A DNA stretch of 13,959 nucleotides from Planctomycetota bacterium. Its GTDB lineage: Bacteria; Planctomycetota; Brocadiia; SM23-32. The DNA is taken from NCBI GenBank assembly GCA_018400625.1, contig JAGYMJ010000516.1, forward strand, positions 1-13,959, in the 5' to 3' direction. The position numbers and the translations under genes are program-made. Each line of letters opens with the position of its first letter. Within the stretch, counting starts at the first letter, position 1. The notes below the pieces were generated by a model. That model did not search any database, had not been told where the DNA came from, and worked only from the letters and a program-made list of their open reading frames with translations. Shown piece by piece: positions 1 to 6,627 of the stretch.

Positions 1-29
1 CGGGGGTTGTCAAAGTTATTGTAGTGCAT
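1..29 (-). CDS. 5' end of a gene cut by the window edge
   Basis: An ATG at 29-27 is preceded by a strong ribosome binding site (GGAGGAG, with five bases between it and the start codon). It opens a frame that reads M-H-Y-N-N-F-D-N-P-R before the window ends. Ten residues are too few to name a family. The strong start signal and the GC-rich hairpin just upstream make a real gene more likely than chance. A REP-associated or IS200-like transposase is one possibility, because such genes sit among small palindromes, but nothing in the ten residues proves it. Confidence 0.4.
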
Positions 30-42
30 AAATACTCCTCCA

Positions 43-57
43 CCGGGACAAGCCCGG
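43..57. repeat. GC-rich hairpin before the left-edge gene
   Basis: CCGGG and CCCGG form a perfect five-base-pair stem around the loop ACAAG. On the minus strand it lies immediately before the ribosome binding site of the gene that starts at 29, so it would be in that gene's leader RNA. It could be a small regulatory hairpin or part of a REP-like palindrome. Confidence 0.4.
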
Positions 58-75
58 CGGTAGGAACCCCAAATC

Positions 76-98
76 AACGGGCTTCACTGAGGACTTAC
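76..98 (+). repeat. Left copy of the GAGGACTTAC repeat
   Basis: This 23-base segment matches the reverse complement of 13896-13918 at 20 of 23 positions, so the two copies lie in opposite orientation near the two window ends. The core CTGAGGACTTACG recurs exactly at 194-206. No target-site duplication or transposase was seen with it. Confidence 0.55.
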
Positions 99-193
99 GA
101 ATTAAGTGTTTGGAATTAAGCATAATATCAGGACGAGTCACCGAATACTGAATACCACAATTTCAAAGCACACTTTTTTATAAACGAGTTTTG

Positions 194-206
194 CTGAGGA
201 CTTACG
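194..206 (+). repeat. Second copy of the GAGGACTTAC repeat core
   Basis: CTGAGGACTTACG is identical to 87-99 and in the same orientation, 107 bases further on. The similarity does not extend clearly beyond the 13-base core. Two copies this close suggest a dispersed short repeat or the decayed ends of a small mobile element. Confidence 0.5.
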
Positions 207-227
207 CACAGTTCGTCTCCGAGGCGC

Positions 228-247
228 CACAGACAGGAATGTCGGTG
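228..247. repeat. Small imperfect palindrome, REP-like
   Basis: CACAGAC and GTCGGTG pair at six of seven positions around the loop AGGAAT. A related CACAG-G-CAGG string appears on the minus strand near 13937-13947. This may be a member of a short dispersed palindrome family. Its role is unknown. Confidence 0.3.
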
Positions 248-277
248 TTACTCAACATCGACAAAAAAAAATCGATC

Positions 278-314
278 AAGATTAGGGCAAAAGATTAAGG
301 GAAAAGATTAGGGG
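278..314. repeat. Short tandem repeat, three copies of a 13-base unit
   Basis: The unit AAAAGATTA(A)GGG occurs three times in a row (278-287, 289-301, 302-314), the first copy shortened at its left end. It lies beyond the operon's last gene and just past the inverted repeat at 314-349. No function is suggested. Such tracts can arise by slippage. Confidence 0.5.
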
Positions 315-349
315 ACAGAAAGTATTTATGATATCCACAATTTTCTGTC
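314..349 (-). terminator. Possible operon-end hairpin
   Basis: GACAGAAA (314-321) and TTTCTGTC (342-349) form a perfect eight-base-pair inverted repeat with a 20-base loop, about 48 bases past the stop codon of the flavoprotein gene. No uninterrupted U run follows on the minus strand, only pyrimidine-rich sequence with short T tracts. It is therefore a weak candidate for an intrinsic terminator and could equally be an RNA-stabilising hairpin. Confidence 0.3.
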
Positions 350-396
350 GATGTACGCTTATTAAGCGACCTATTATACAGTCATTCAGACAAGTT

Positions 397-951
397 TCAA
401 GGGAACATTTGCAGTATATCTTTAACAATATCATCGACCGGCGCCAGGCGTCCGGACTCGCCGACTTTACCGCTTGCCAATCGACCGGCGACGGGGCCCG
501 TAAAATTGACTTTGGGGAGACTTTTGAGGTATTCCACATTGCGCTGCACCGCAGGGTTGGCCCACATGTTATCGTTCATGGCCGGTGCTATTAATTTTTT
601 GCCGTCATAAGCCGTCCAGAGGGTACTGAGCAGATCATCCGCTAAACCGCCGGCGAATTTAGCGATGATATTGGCGGTCGCAGGAACGACAACCAAAGCA
701 TCACTCCACTCTGCGAGATTAATATGTGTCAGATCAGCGGGTTGATGAGAAGGCCACATGGAGGTGTAAACGGGATTGCCGGAAAGCGCCCGGAAAGTTG
801 GCGGTCCTATGAGTTTTTGAGCTGAAGTGGTCATGACAACTTTAACGTCACAACTTTTCTTTTTGAGGCTGCGCAAAAGTTCACACGCTTTATATGCGGC
901 AACAGAGCCGCTTACACCTAAAGTAACATGACGCAACCTTTGATTTCCCAT
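397..951 (-). CDS. coaC: HFCD-type flavoprotein decarboxylase (CoaC/Dfp-like, stand-alone)
   Basis: This 184-residue protein belongs to the FMN-binding cysteine decarboxylase family (CoaC domain of Dfp, EpiD, MrsD). Visible marks are the N-terminal GVSGSVAAYK flavin loop (residues 12-21), the catalytic His76 in LTHINLAEW, the PATANIIAKFAGGLADD flavin segment (90-106) and the PAMNDNMW substrate motif (123-130). The substrate-clamp motif, usually ACGxxGxGRM, reads ASGKVGESGRL (159-169), so Ser160 replaces the usual Cys. The length fits a single decarboxylase domain with no CoaB ligase attached, and no CoaB gene is nearby. The most likely role is decarboxylation of phosphopantothenoylcysteine in coenzyme A synthesis. 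A peptide C-terminal Cys decarboxylase of the EpiD type is the alternative suggested by the neighbours. The ATG lies 22 bases after the ATPase gene, with only a weak ribosome binding site. The family is sure; the substrate and therefore the symbol are less so. Confidence 0.82.
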   Translation of the reverse strand: MGNQRLRHVTLGVSGSVAAYKACELLRSLKKKSCDVKVVMTTSAQKLIGPPTFRALSGNPVYTSMWPSHQPADLTHINLAEWSDALVVVPATANIIAKFAGGLADDLLSTLWTAYDGKKLIAPAMNDNMWANPAVQRNVEYLKSLPKVNFTGPVAGRLASGKVGESGRLAPVDDIVKDILQMFP

Positions 952-973
952 CTCTCAATCTCTTAACGACAAA

Positions 974-1822
974 TTAATTATTCTCTTCCTCAGCCGGTGT
1001 CGAGGCGGCCGTCCCAGGTACTCCTTCCTGATCTCCACGCAGGGTCGCTTCCACACCGCCCTCGGAATCACCACCGACACTACCCACTTCAATGTCGATA
1101 TCTTCTCTTCGCTCGATTTTATCAAGGCTCCCATCCCTGATCCAAACGATACGATTTGAGGCGCTGAGCATTTTTATGTCATGGGTCGCGGTAATAATAG
1201 TGACACCTTCATCCTGATTCATGGCACCGAGCAAGGCGATAATTTCTTTACCCGTAGCGAGGTCCAGGTTGCCGGTCGGTTCATCTGCAAGGATGATGCT
1301 CGGGGAGTTTGCCATGGCACGTGCGATCGCGACGCGCTGCTGCTGTCCGCCGGAGAGTTCAAAGGGTTTATGGCTGTGTCTGTCGGCCAAACCCACTTTT
1401 TCCAAAAGAAACATCCCCTTATCCCGGGATTCATCCGTGGTCATCCCGGCAAAGGTCATCGGCAAGGTCACATTTTCCAGGGCCGACATGACACCGATAA
1501 GGTTAAATGTTTGGAAGATATATCCGATTTTTCTGCACCGCAGCCAGGCCAGTTCATAGGCATCAAGCTGGGCCACATCGACCTCATCAATATACACACT
1601 GCCTTCCGTCGGTTTATCCAATCCACCGACCATATTAAAAAGGGTCGATTTACCGCTGCCGCTCGGCCCCATTATACTGATATATTCCCCGGCATATATC
1701 TGGAGGGTAATACCTTTGAGGGCGGGCACTTTAACCTTTCCCATTGTATATATTTTTGTTACGTCTCTCGTTCGAACAACGGTTTGAGTATGCTGTTCTG
1801 TTTTTTTCGTATCTTCAGCCAA
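974..1822 (-). CDS. ABC transporter ATPase, LolD/MacB type
   Basis: This 282-residue nucleotide-binding subunit powers an FtsX-type ABC machine at the inner membrane. All catalytic elements are intact: A-loop Tyr25, Walker [10 protein letters not shown] (52-60), Q-loop Gln104, signature LSGGQ (156-160), Walker B with Asp180-Glu181, D-loop NLD and switch His214. The sequence before the Q-loop and the DEPTGNLD motif match the LolD/MacB group. After about residue 234, where LolD proteins usually end, there is an extra tail of about 48 residues rich in Gly, Glu and Asp. The start is TTG at 1822, chosen because AAAGGAGG lies six bases before it. It follows the permease gene by 62 bases and is the only ATPase in the window, so it probably serves both FtsX permeases, as LolD does in LolCDE. 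Confidence 0.93.
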   Translation of the reverse strand: MAEDTKKTEQHTQTVVRTRDVTKIYTMGKVKVPALKGITLQIYAGEYISIMGPSGSGKSTLFNMVGGLDKPTEGSVYIDEVDVAQLDAYELAWLRCRKIGYIFQTFNLIGVMSALENVTLPMTFAGMTTDESRDKGMFLLEKVGLADRHSHKPFELSGGQQQRVAIARAMANSPSIILADEPTGNLDLATGKEIIALLGAMNQDEGVTIITATHDIKMLSASNRIVWIRDGSLDKIERREDIDIEVGSVGGDSEGGVEATLRGDQEGVPGTAASTPAEEENN

Positions 1823-1884
1823 TTTCAGCCTCCTTTATTATAAATTCATAGATTAGACAGACCGCTTTCAAATGATATATACCA

Positions 1885-3264
1885 TCAGGCTTCCACCCTC
1901 ATAGCTTCCACCGGTTCCATTCTGGCCGCCGTATAAGCGGGATAAATAGCGGCGATCACACTAATAATTATACCGACGATAAGAGATACCAACGCCCAGA
2001 TGAGCAGATCAACGCCGGGAAAGAACTCCAGGGCCAGCCAATGCATATCTCCGGTTACAACATCCTGGGCTCGAAAAGAAAAGAGAATTCTTATGAAGGA
2101 GAGCAGGAAACCGACGAGTACTCCGGCTAAAGCGCCGGCGGCCCCCTGGAATGACGACTCGATGAGGAATAGTCTTATAACAAACTTATCCAAAGCGCCC
2201 AGGCATTTCATCGTTCCAATCTCTCTGAACCGCTCCGTTACACTCATCAGCATCGCATTGGTGATCCCCACCACGCATACCATAAGGCTCAAAGCGACGA
2301 GCCAGAGCGTACGGGCCGGCAGTACATCGCCGCGAAGTTTATCTCTGGCCCCCCAGAGAACAGAAGCCGGGAGCAGCCCCTCACGCAAAACCCAACGAAA
2401 AAGGTGTGAATCCCCCGTCATTTGACCTGCCACCGGGACAAAACACACATAACCATCGCCGTGTTTTCCGGCAAAAGCGATTCCACCATCTTGGGTCTGC
2501 GCTATTATTTCCGATCCCTCAAGGGCACTGAACGATAGATATTTTGAGTCGGGAAGTTTTTCCCAATTAACCTGGCCCGCAATTCGATGGTCTGTTTCCT
2601 CGATTTCTTGCGCGCTGACCTCAAATACATCGTCTTCTAAGTTGACAGAGAGCAGAGAGAGGAATGTATTTTTCAGGTTTTGGTCGACATCTTCAGGCCA
2701 TAAATTTTCATAACCCAAGACGAATAAAGCTCCGCCGTTATCGACAAATGCCTCAATAGCCTCCATCACAGTTTTTTCTGAAATCCTACCGGGAAAACCT
2801 GCAACAAACATAACATCCATCGGCTGCATTTCCGTCTGCCCGAGGAGTTCATCTTTCAGAGGCGACGGCTCGGACGGGAGCAGGAAAGAAAGCATCTGTG
2901 CGCGCCCCTGGAGGAATCTGAGTGTCTCCCGCGCCATTTCATTTTTGTCATCATGTTCGGGCAGTATTCCTACTCGGATAACAACATCTTCATCCTCAAG
3001 CGCCTGTTCTTGTATAACGCTTTCGACAAGGGGGTAACGGGGGTGGTCTTCTTCGACAGACCGTAAAGCATTGTTAAAGACGGTATCAGTAAAGATCGAC
3101 ATAAGAAATGCTATGGCCAACACAATACCACTGGTTGTAATAACGGATCGCCAAAATCTGATTTTTATGCTTTTCCAGGCAATTTCTACAGCCTTACTCA
3201 AAGGCAATACCATCTGACGGCCAATATTTTTGTCACGCTGTAAACCTTGTGTATCGCTATTCAC
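1885..3264 (-). CDS. FtsX-like ABC permease with extracytoplasmic GATase1/ThuA-like domain
   Basis: This 459-residue membrane protein has MacB/LolC topology: a short cytoplasmic N-terminus, one membrane segment (about 40-58), a large domain outside the membrane (about 61-318), then three segments (about 320-342, 366-394, 419-441). The last part carries the FtsX signatures TERFREIGTMKCLGA (343-357) and IYPAYTAARMEPVEAMR (440-456). The ectodomain is not the usual MacB periplasmic core. Residues 92-290 resemble a GATase1/ThuA-like Rossmann fold, with hydrophobic strands MDVMFVAGFP and a GGALFVLG turn, as seen in gliding-motility-type ABC proteins. No catalytic Cys-His pair is evident, so a binding role is likely. 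The start is GTG at 3264, backed by AAGGAGG eight bases upstream. It lies 27 bases after the PqqD-like gene and probably pairs with the ATPase downstream and the 1489-residue permease upstream. Confidence 0.88.
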   Translation of the reverse strand: MNSDTQGLQRDKNIGRQMVLPLSKAVEIAWKSIKIRFWRSVITTSGIVLAIAFLMSIFTDTVFNNALRSVEEDHPRYPLVESVIQEQALEDEDVVIRVGILPEHDDKNEMARETLRFLQGRAQMLSFLLPSEPSPLKDELLGQTEMQPMDVMFVAGFPGRISEKTVMEAIEAFVDNGGALFVLGYENLWPEDVDQNLKNTFLSLLSVNLEDDVFEVSAQEIEETDHRIAGQVNWEKLPDSKYLSFSALEGSEIIAQTQDGGIAFAGKHGDGYVCFVPVAGQMTGDSHLFRWVLREGLLPASVLWGARDKLRGDVLPARTLWLVALSLMVCVVGITNAMLMSVTERFREIGTMKCLGALDKFVIRLFLIESSFQGAAGALAGVLVGFLLSFIRILFSFRAQDVVTGDMHWLALEFFPGVDLLIWALVSLIVGIIISVIAAIYPAYTAARMEPVEAMRVEA

Positions 3265-3291
3265 CGGGATAACCTCCTTGTTTTCCCACCA

Positions 3292-3702
3292 TTATTCATC
3301 TGAATGATCATTATCTCTTTTCGCCAGTACAAAACCTATTAATTTTTTTTTCGACATATCTTTAAGAAAACTCAGCAAAGATACTTCCGCTTCCTTTCGG
3401 CTTATATTAAATTTTTCGGACAATTGCCCGATAATATCTCCGGCCGCATGTTGACCATCACATTTTTCCCACACCCAGCGCCCGATATCGTCAAGAGAAA
3501 GCTTTCTTTCTTTAGGTATGGTAAAAATCAAAGACAGCAGTTTGTATAAAAAATTCCGGCGTCGCGGCAACACCAGTATCAGAGTCCCATCATCCGTCTC
3601 GCGTTCAGAAACCATTTTATTCCTAACAGGAACGGCCGACAGTGCTTCTTCGCGCGAGAGGTCATATTTTTTTTTTCTGATTAAAGTGTCTTTATTTTTA
3701 AT
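3292..3702 (-). CDS. PqqD-like (RRE-type) small protein, probable ATT start
   Basis: The PqqD family folds as a winged helix; in peptide-modification systems it binds the leader peptide (RiPP recognition element). The family signature is clear in LDDIGRWVWEKCDG (residues 70-83 of the long form), followed by helices matching the family pattern (about 90-118). A conventional ATG at 3615, with AGGA seven bases before it, gives only 107 residues. The same frame stays open for 29 more codons, encoding LSREEALSAVPVRN (15-28), which looks like the conserved beginning of PqqD-like proteins. That extension begins at ATT (3702-3700), overlapping the preceding stop codon, with a perfect AAGGAGG nine bases upstream. 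I therefore annotate 136 residues; 3292-3615 is the conservative alternative. No signal peptide is visible, so it should be cytoplasmic. No radical SAM partner or precursor peptide is seen in the window. Confidence 0.8.
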   Translation of the reverse strand: MKNKDTLIRKKKYDLSREEALSAVPVRNKMVSERETDDGTLILVLPRRRNFLYKLLSLIFTIPKERKLSLDDIGRWVWEKCDGQHAAGDIIGQLSEKFNISRKEAEVSLLSFLKDMSKKKLIGFVLAKRDNDHSDE

Positions 3703-4576
3703 GGCACTCCACCTCCTTCATCATATTCTCGGGGCGCCATTTTTCATCATTGCCTGTCTGGCTGACTCCATAAATACCGTTTTCTTTTTCACAGACCCAA
3801 AAAAAAGCGTAAAACGGTTTTTTGGTAATGAACTTCACTCGGCCTGGAACTTGCCCTTCGACGCCAACCGACTCGGAATGCTTTCCTTCAAAAGCAGCAA
3901 CTTCCAACTTACCGACGATATCATATATATCGGTCACATAAGTTTCGACCCAATTTCCCAACTTTTCATTTTTAAGGAGCACATTGGCAACGCTCAATCT
4001 GTGAAAAACAACACGGCTTTTATCGGCACTGAACTCAAATCTCAGATCGCCCGAACGCAGGTTATGGTTTTCCAAACTGAATTCCAAAGGCACACTGAAG
4101 CGAAACCCGAAAGCCGCCCACATTACTTTTTCCCCCTCCGGATGATCCATCAACGACCTTGCGATATTTCCACCGAGATCACCTAATTTTTCCCCTTCAG
4201 CTCCAAAAACACCCAATAAAACAACTCTTTTACATTGGCTGCATTGCAAGATATAATAGCAAGTTTCAATCCCTTCAATCTCGAAGCGCAGTCTTTTCCC
4301 CTGGAGCGTTTTCGTCTTATAATCTTTTATTTTGGGTTTTTGTAAGGAGTCTTCATTGGCTTTTTCCAGCTTCTTAACCTGTCGGTCAACTATGCGGTCT
4401 AAATCAGCCTCACCTTTGGCTTCCTGCCATCTCAACTGCAAACGGCAAACGACGCCATCGTCGAAAACAACATACCCTTTTTTTTTGTCGCTTTCCAATT
4501 GGGAGGGTTCCCATTCTTTGGGCTTAAGGAAACTTATACCTTCCCAACCGAAATAATTCCAATTTTCCTGATCCAT
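3698..4576 (-). CDS. Two-repeat soluble protein of unknown function
   Basis: I do not recognise a named family. The 292 residues have no signal peptide or membrane segment, so the protein is probably cytoplasmic. It appears to be an internal duplication. The first half (about 8-140) and second half (about 152-288) share an order of elements: an aromatic-rich strand (YFGWEGISFLKP; AAFGFRFSVP), a charged strand region, a helix (DLDRIVDRQVKKLEK; LGNWVETYVTDI), then two strands around Cys residues (YYILQCSQCKRVVLLGVFG; FYAFFWVCEKENGIYGV). The pattern recalls small PsbP/Mog1-like alpha-beta domains, but this is only an impression. A CxxC pair at 112-115 occurs in the first half, with a single Cys in the second. 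The ATG at 4576 has no strong ribosome binding site. It sits between the OPT-like transporter gene (50 bases) and the PqqD-like gene (overlap at the stop), so it likely acts with the PqqD-like protein. Confidence 0.75.
   Translation of the reverse strand: MDQENWNYFGWEGISFLKPKEWEPSQLESDKKKGYVVFDDGVVCRLQLRWQEAKGEADLDRIVDRQVKKLEKANEDSLQKPKIKDYKTKTLQGKRLRFEIEGIETCYYILQCSQCKRVVLLGVFGAEGEKLGDLGGNIARSLMDHPEGEKVMWAAFGFRFSVPLEFSLENHNLRSGDLRFEFSADKSRVVFHRLSVANVLLKNEKLGNWVETYVTDIYDIVGKLEVAAFEGKHSESVGVEGQVPGRVKFITKKPFYAFFWVCEKENGIYGVSQTGNDEKWRPENMMKEVECH
3712..3718 (-). promoter_or_regulatory. Ribosome binding site for the ATT start of the PqqD-like gene
   Basis: AAGGAGG on the minus strand lies inside the last codons of the upstream gene, nine bases before ATT (3702-3700). 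This spacing suits initiation there. A GTG at 3707-3705 is only four bases away and its frame closes after eight codons, so it is a poorer candidate. Confidence 0.5.
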
Positions 4577-4626
4577 AAATTATTGACTCGACAATCAATC
4601 GTCATGCAAAAGACGCGAGAATACGG

Positions 4627-6627
4627 CTAAAACGACAGTGCGATAACAGATTGTATAATCAAAGCAATCGCAATACCAAAGGTACCTATAAGCCCGACTC
4701 CGCAACCATATCCCGCCATAAGAATGGGGGCGTAAGACCTCCATTTTTTATGACCAAATTTCTTCGACATATAATAACGACTGAAAAGCCCACCAAGTAA
4801 CAAAGGCAAGGCACGGTGAGGCCACATCGATACCCCCGCCACAATGCCGTAAAACATGCCCACGGGTGCTTTAACCAGCATCATAAAGATATAAAGCACA
4901 CTGGCGGACCCGGCGCCGATAAGGATTTGGTGCAGACGTATCGCATCGAGCATAAAGGCCTCCCCTTCTTCAAGCAGGGATGAAGCCCATAAAGCCCTTT
5001 GAATGGCGAAAAGAGGCCACATCCTCTCGACAAAGGGATACGTGGAGGATGGAATATCTCCCATACTCCAGATCAACTGCCAGAACAACAGACTACACAA
5101 AGACATTATAACAAAACTGACAGCAACCATCTTATACCAGCTCGTAAAGGTCGTCTTGGTAAGCTCAGCTTGCTTAAAAGACTGTGCAAGTCTCCCATGA
5201 TTATACATGGGGACGGGAGCGAACCAGATGTCCGACCCTTCATACCCGCTCAGAATAAAGGCGCCTTCACGCAGCATAGGAAACTGTATTCTCGTCAGGC
5301 TGCCGGTAATACCGAACATCCTGGCCGATATATAGGAAAGGAAAGGTGTGACAACAAATCCAAAGACAGCGGTGATCCATACCGGGAAATCAGGAACCAA
5401 AACATAAACAATAGCCACATAACACAGGGTCGTCATGGCCCATATAGATAATGCGAGCCAGATGGGATAATCTCCTCTTCCTTCGGGCAGTTCCTGACGC
5501 ACATTGGACGCGGCATTATCTTTTCTTTGTTTCAAAACAGCATTGATGACGGTAATAATACCGATAATCCCGACCAAAATACCAAACCCGATGGTAATAC
5601 TTATCCAGAGGTCGAGATTTGTGGTCACCATAGTAGGGATCAGCGTCATCCCGTGACGCCAGTTTTGCAATATACCCATACTGTAAAATATGGGATTCAG
5701 TATCACCCTTGTGGATATCGAGCCGACAAATGTTCCGACCACAACCCACCAGGGAAGTACGAAACCGGCCAATAAAGGACTAAGATCGGTCATAAAACCA
5801 AAAACGGCTGCTGGTAAAAAAGCTCCGATATCACCGGTCAGATCGACAAAGGGGATAGGGATAAGTTCCACCGGCTGGGGCAGAAAAATCCCTGTAACAG
5901 TGGGGATGGTGATATATATCGCTCCATAGGACAGGCCGATGATCGCTCCGATCGAGAAAACGCTCCAGCGCCATCCTTCCTTGCGTGCGCTCGATTCGGC
6001 CAATGCCAGAGCGCCTTCGGAAGCAACGCGGGCAATGGGAAACTCCAGCTTTTCGATATCACTTGTAATTCTAAACAGAGCATAACCGAGGGTAAATCTG
6101 TTGATCTGAAAAAGCACCTGGTGGACAACAAGCACAATAAAAACAGGTATCCAGGCCGGGTGGAAGAAAGTTCGCCGGGCAATTGCCTCACTATCAGGGT
6201 GGGGAACGATCCATCGGGGGATTCGTTCACGGAGTCCAAAAGCTTCGGCATACTCGGATTGAACGAAATACTGATCCCAAATATTGGTGCCGACAATACC
6301 ACCGGATATGGTCAAATCAACGGCTCCCAGGCTCGCTCCGCCCATCAGCAAGAGGCCGGCCGTAATATACATCATGTAGATTTCCTGCTTTTTTAACGTG
6401 ATAAAAGAACGTTTGGCCACTTCCACAAAAAGCACGATGGTCACCCATTGAGATGCACCGGCCAGCGGAGTTCCCATCATTAAGGTGAGATATATTGAAC
6501 CTGGAAGCATCACAAAGCCAATAAAGAGCGCTGCGATAACCACTCTTATACTGAAACCTGATTCGAAAGGCTGCTGCGCTTCCTGACGTTCTATTTCTTC
6601 GGGATCAAAATTCGTTGAATCTGCCAT
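4627..6627 (-). CDS. OPT-like peptide transporter family membrane protein
   Basis: This 666-residue protein has a charged, soluble N-terminus (about 1-24) followed by many hydrophobic segments, roughly 14-16, consistent with an oligopeptide-transporter (OPT) superfamily carrier in the inner membrane. Such carriers import peptides or metal chelates using an ion gradient. The opening region (about 25-95), with a KKQEIYMMYITAG stretch, and the motif IEKLEFPIARVASE (191-204) fit that superfamily. A related motif, REKLAFPLIQLPVE, occurs in the DUF6785-type protein upstream. The extramembrane loop near residue 143 (HPDSEAIARRTFF) also resembles a loop in that protein. The start ATG overlaps the stop of the 1489-residue permease gene (TAATG), implying translational coupling, and AGAGGAAG precedes it. 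The substrate is not evident. Assignment to the superfamily is good; transport of peptides is inference. Confidence 0.8.
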   Translation of the reverse strand: MADSTNFDPEEIERQEAQQPFESGFSIRVVIAALFIGFVMLPGSIYLTLMMGTPLAGASQWVTIVLFVEVAKRSFITLKKQEIYMMYITAGLLLMGGASLGAVDLTISGGIVGTNIWDQYFVQSEYAEAFGLRERIPRWIVPHPDSEAIARRTFFHPAWIPVFIVLVVHQVLFQINRFTLGYALFRITSDIEKLEFPIARVASEGALALAESSARKEGWRWSVFSIGAIIGLSYGAIYITIPTVTGIFLPQPVELIPIPFVDLTGDIGAFLPAAVFGFMTDLSPLLAGFVLPWWVVVGTFVGSISTRVILNPIFYSMGILQNWRHGMTLIPTMVTTNLDLWISITIGFGILVGIIGIITVINAVLKQRKDNAASNVRQELPEGRGDYPIWLALSIWAMTTLCYVAIVYVLVPDFPVWITAVFGFVVTPFLSYISARMFGITGSLTRIQFPMLREGAFILSGYEGSDIWFAPVPMYNHGRLAQSFKQAELTKTTFTSWYKMVAVSFVIMSLCSLLFWQLIWSMGDIPSSTYPFVERMWPLFAIQRALWASSLLEEGEAFMLDAIRLHQILIGAGSASVLYIFMMLVKAPVGMFYGIVAGVSMWPHRALPLLLGGLFSRYYMSKKFGHKKWRSYAPILMAGYGCGVGLIGTFGIAIALIIQSVIALSF

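Larger units (their letters stand above)
30..396. other. Non-coding region downstream of the operon
   Basis: This stretch of about 370 bases has no convincing gene on either strand. Reading frames that enter it from 282 to 594 are shadows of the flavoprotein gene. It holds a GC-rich hairpin (43-57), two copies of a GAGGACTTAC-type repeat (76-98 and 194-206), a small imperfect palindrome (228-247), three tandem copies of a 13-base A/G-rich unit (278-314) and an inverted repeat (314-349) that may mark the end of the operon transcript. The density of short repeats suggests remnants of mobile or REP-like elements. Confidence 0.6.

Noticed and set aside
263..271. Nine-base T run on the minus strand as an intrinsic terminator
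   Set aside because: No GC-rich stem precedes it directly; only a short TCGA palindrome is adjacent.
1181..1843. Plus-strand ORF of 220 codons opposite the ATPase gene
   Set aside because: It is antisense to a gene with every ABC motif intact, shows no recognisable domain, and is a shadow.
1823..1884. Internal promoter before the ATPase gene (a TATAAT-like string)
   Set aside because: No -35 box at usable spacing; the string lies right beside the ribosome binding site.
3579..3665. A 28-codon minus-strand ORF (M-T-S-R-A-K-K-H-C...) as a possible precursor peptide before the PqqD-like gene
   Set aside because: It overlaps the PqqD-like reading frame, which shows family-like sequence there, and has no ribosome binding site before its ATG.
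3518..4186. Plus-strand ORF of 222 codons opposite the two-repeat and PqqD-like genes
   Set aside because: Its sequence has no domain-like pattern, and the minus strand carries the PqqD signature and coupled start and stop codons.
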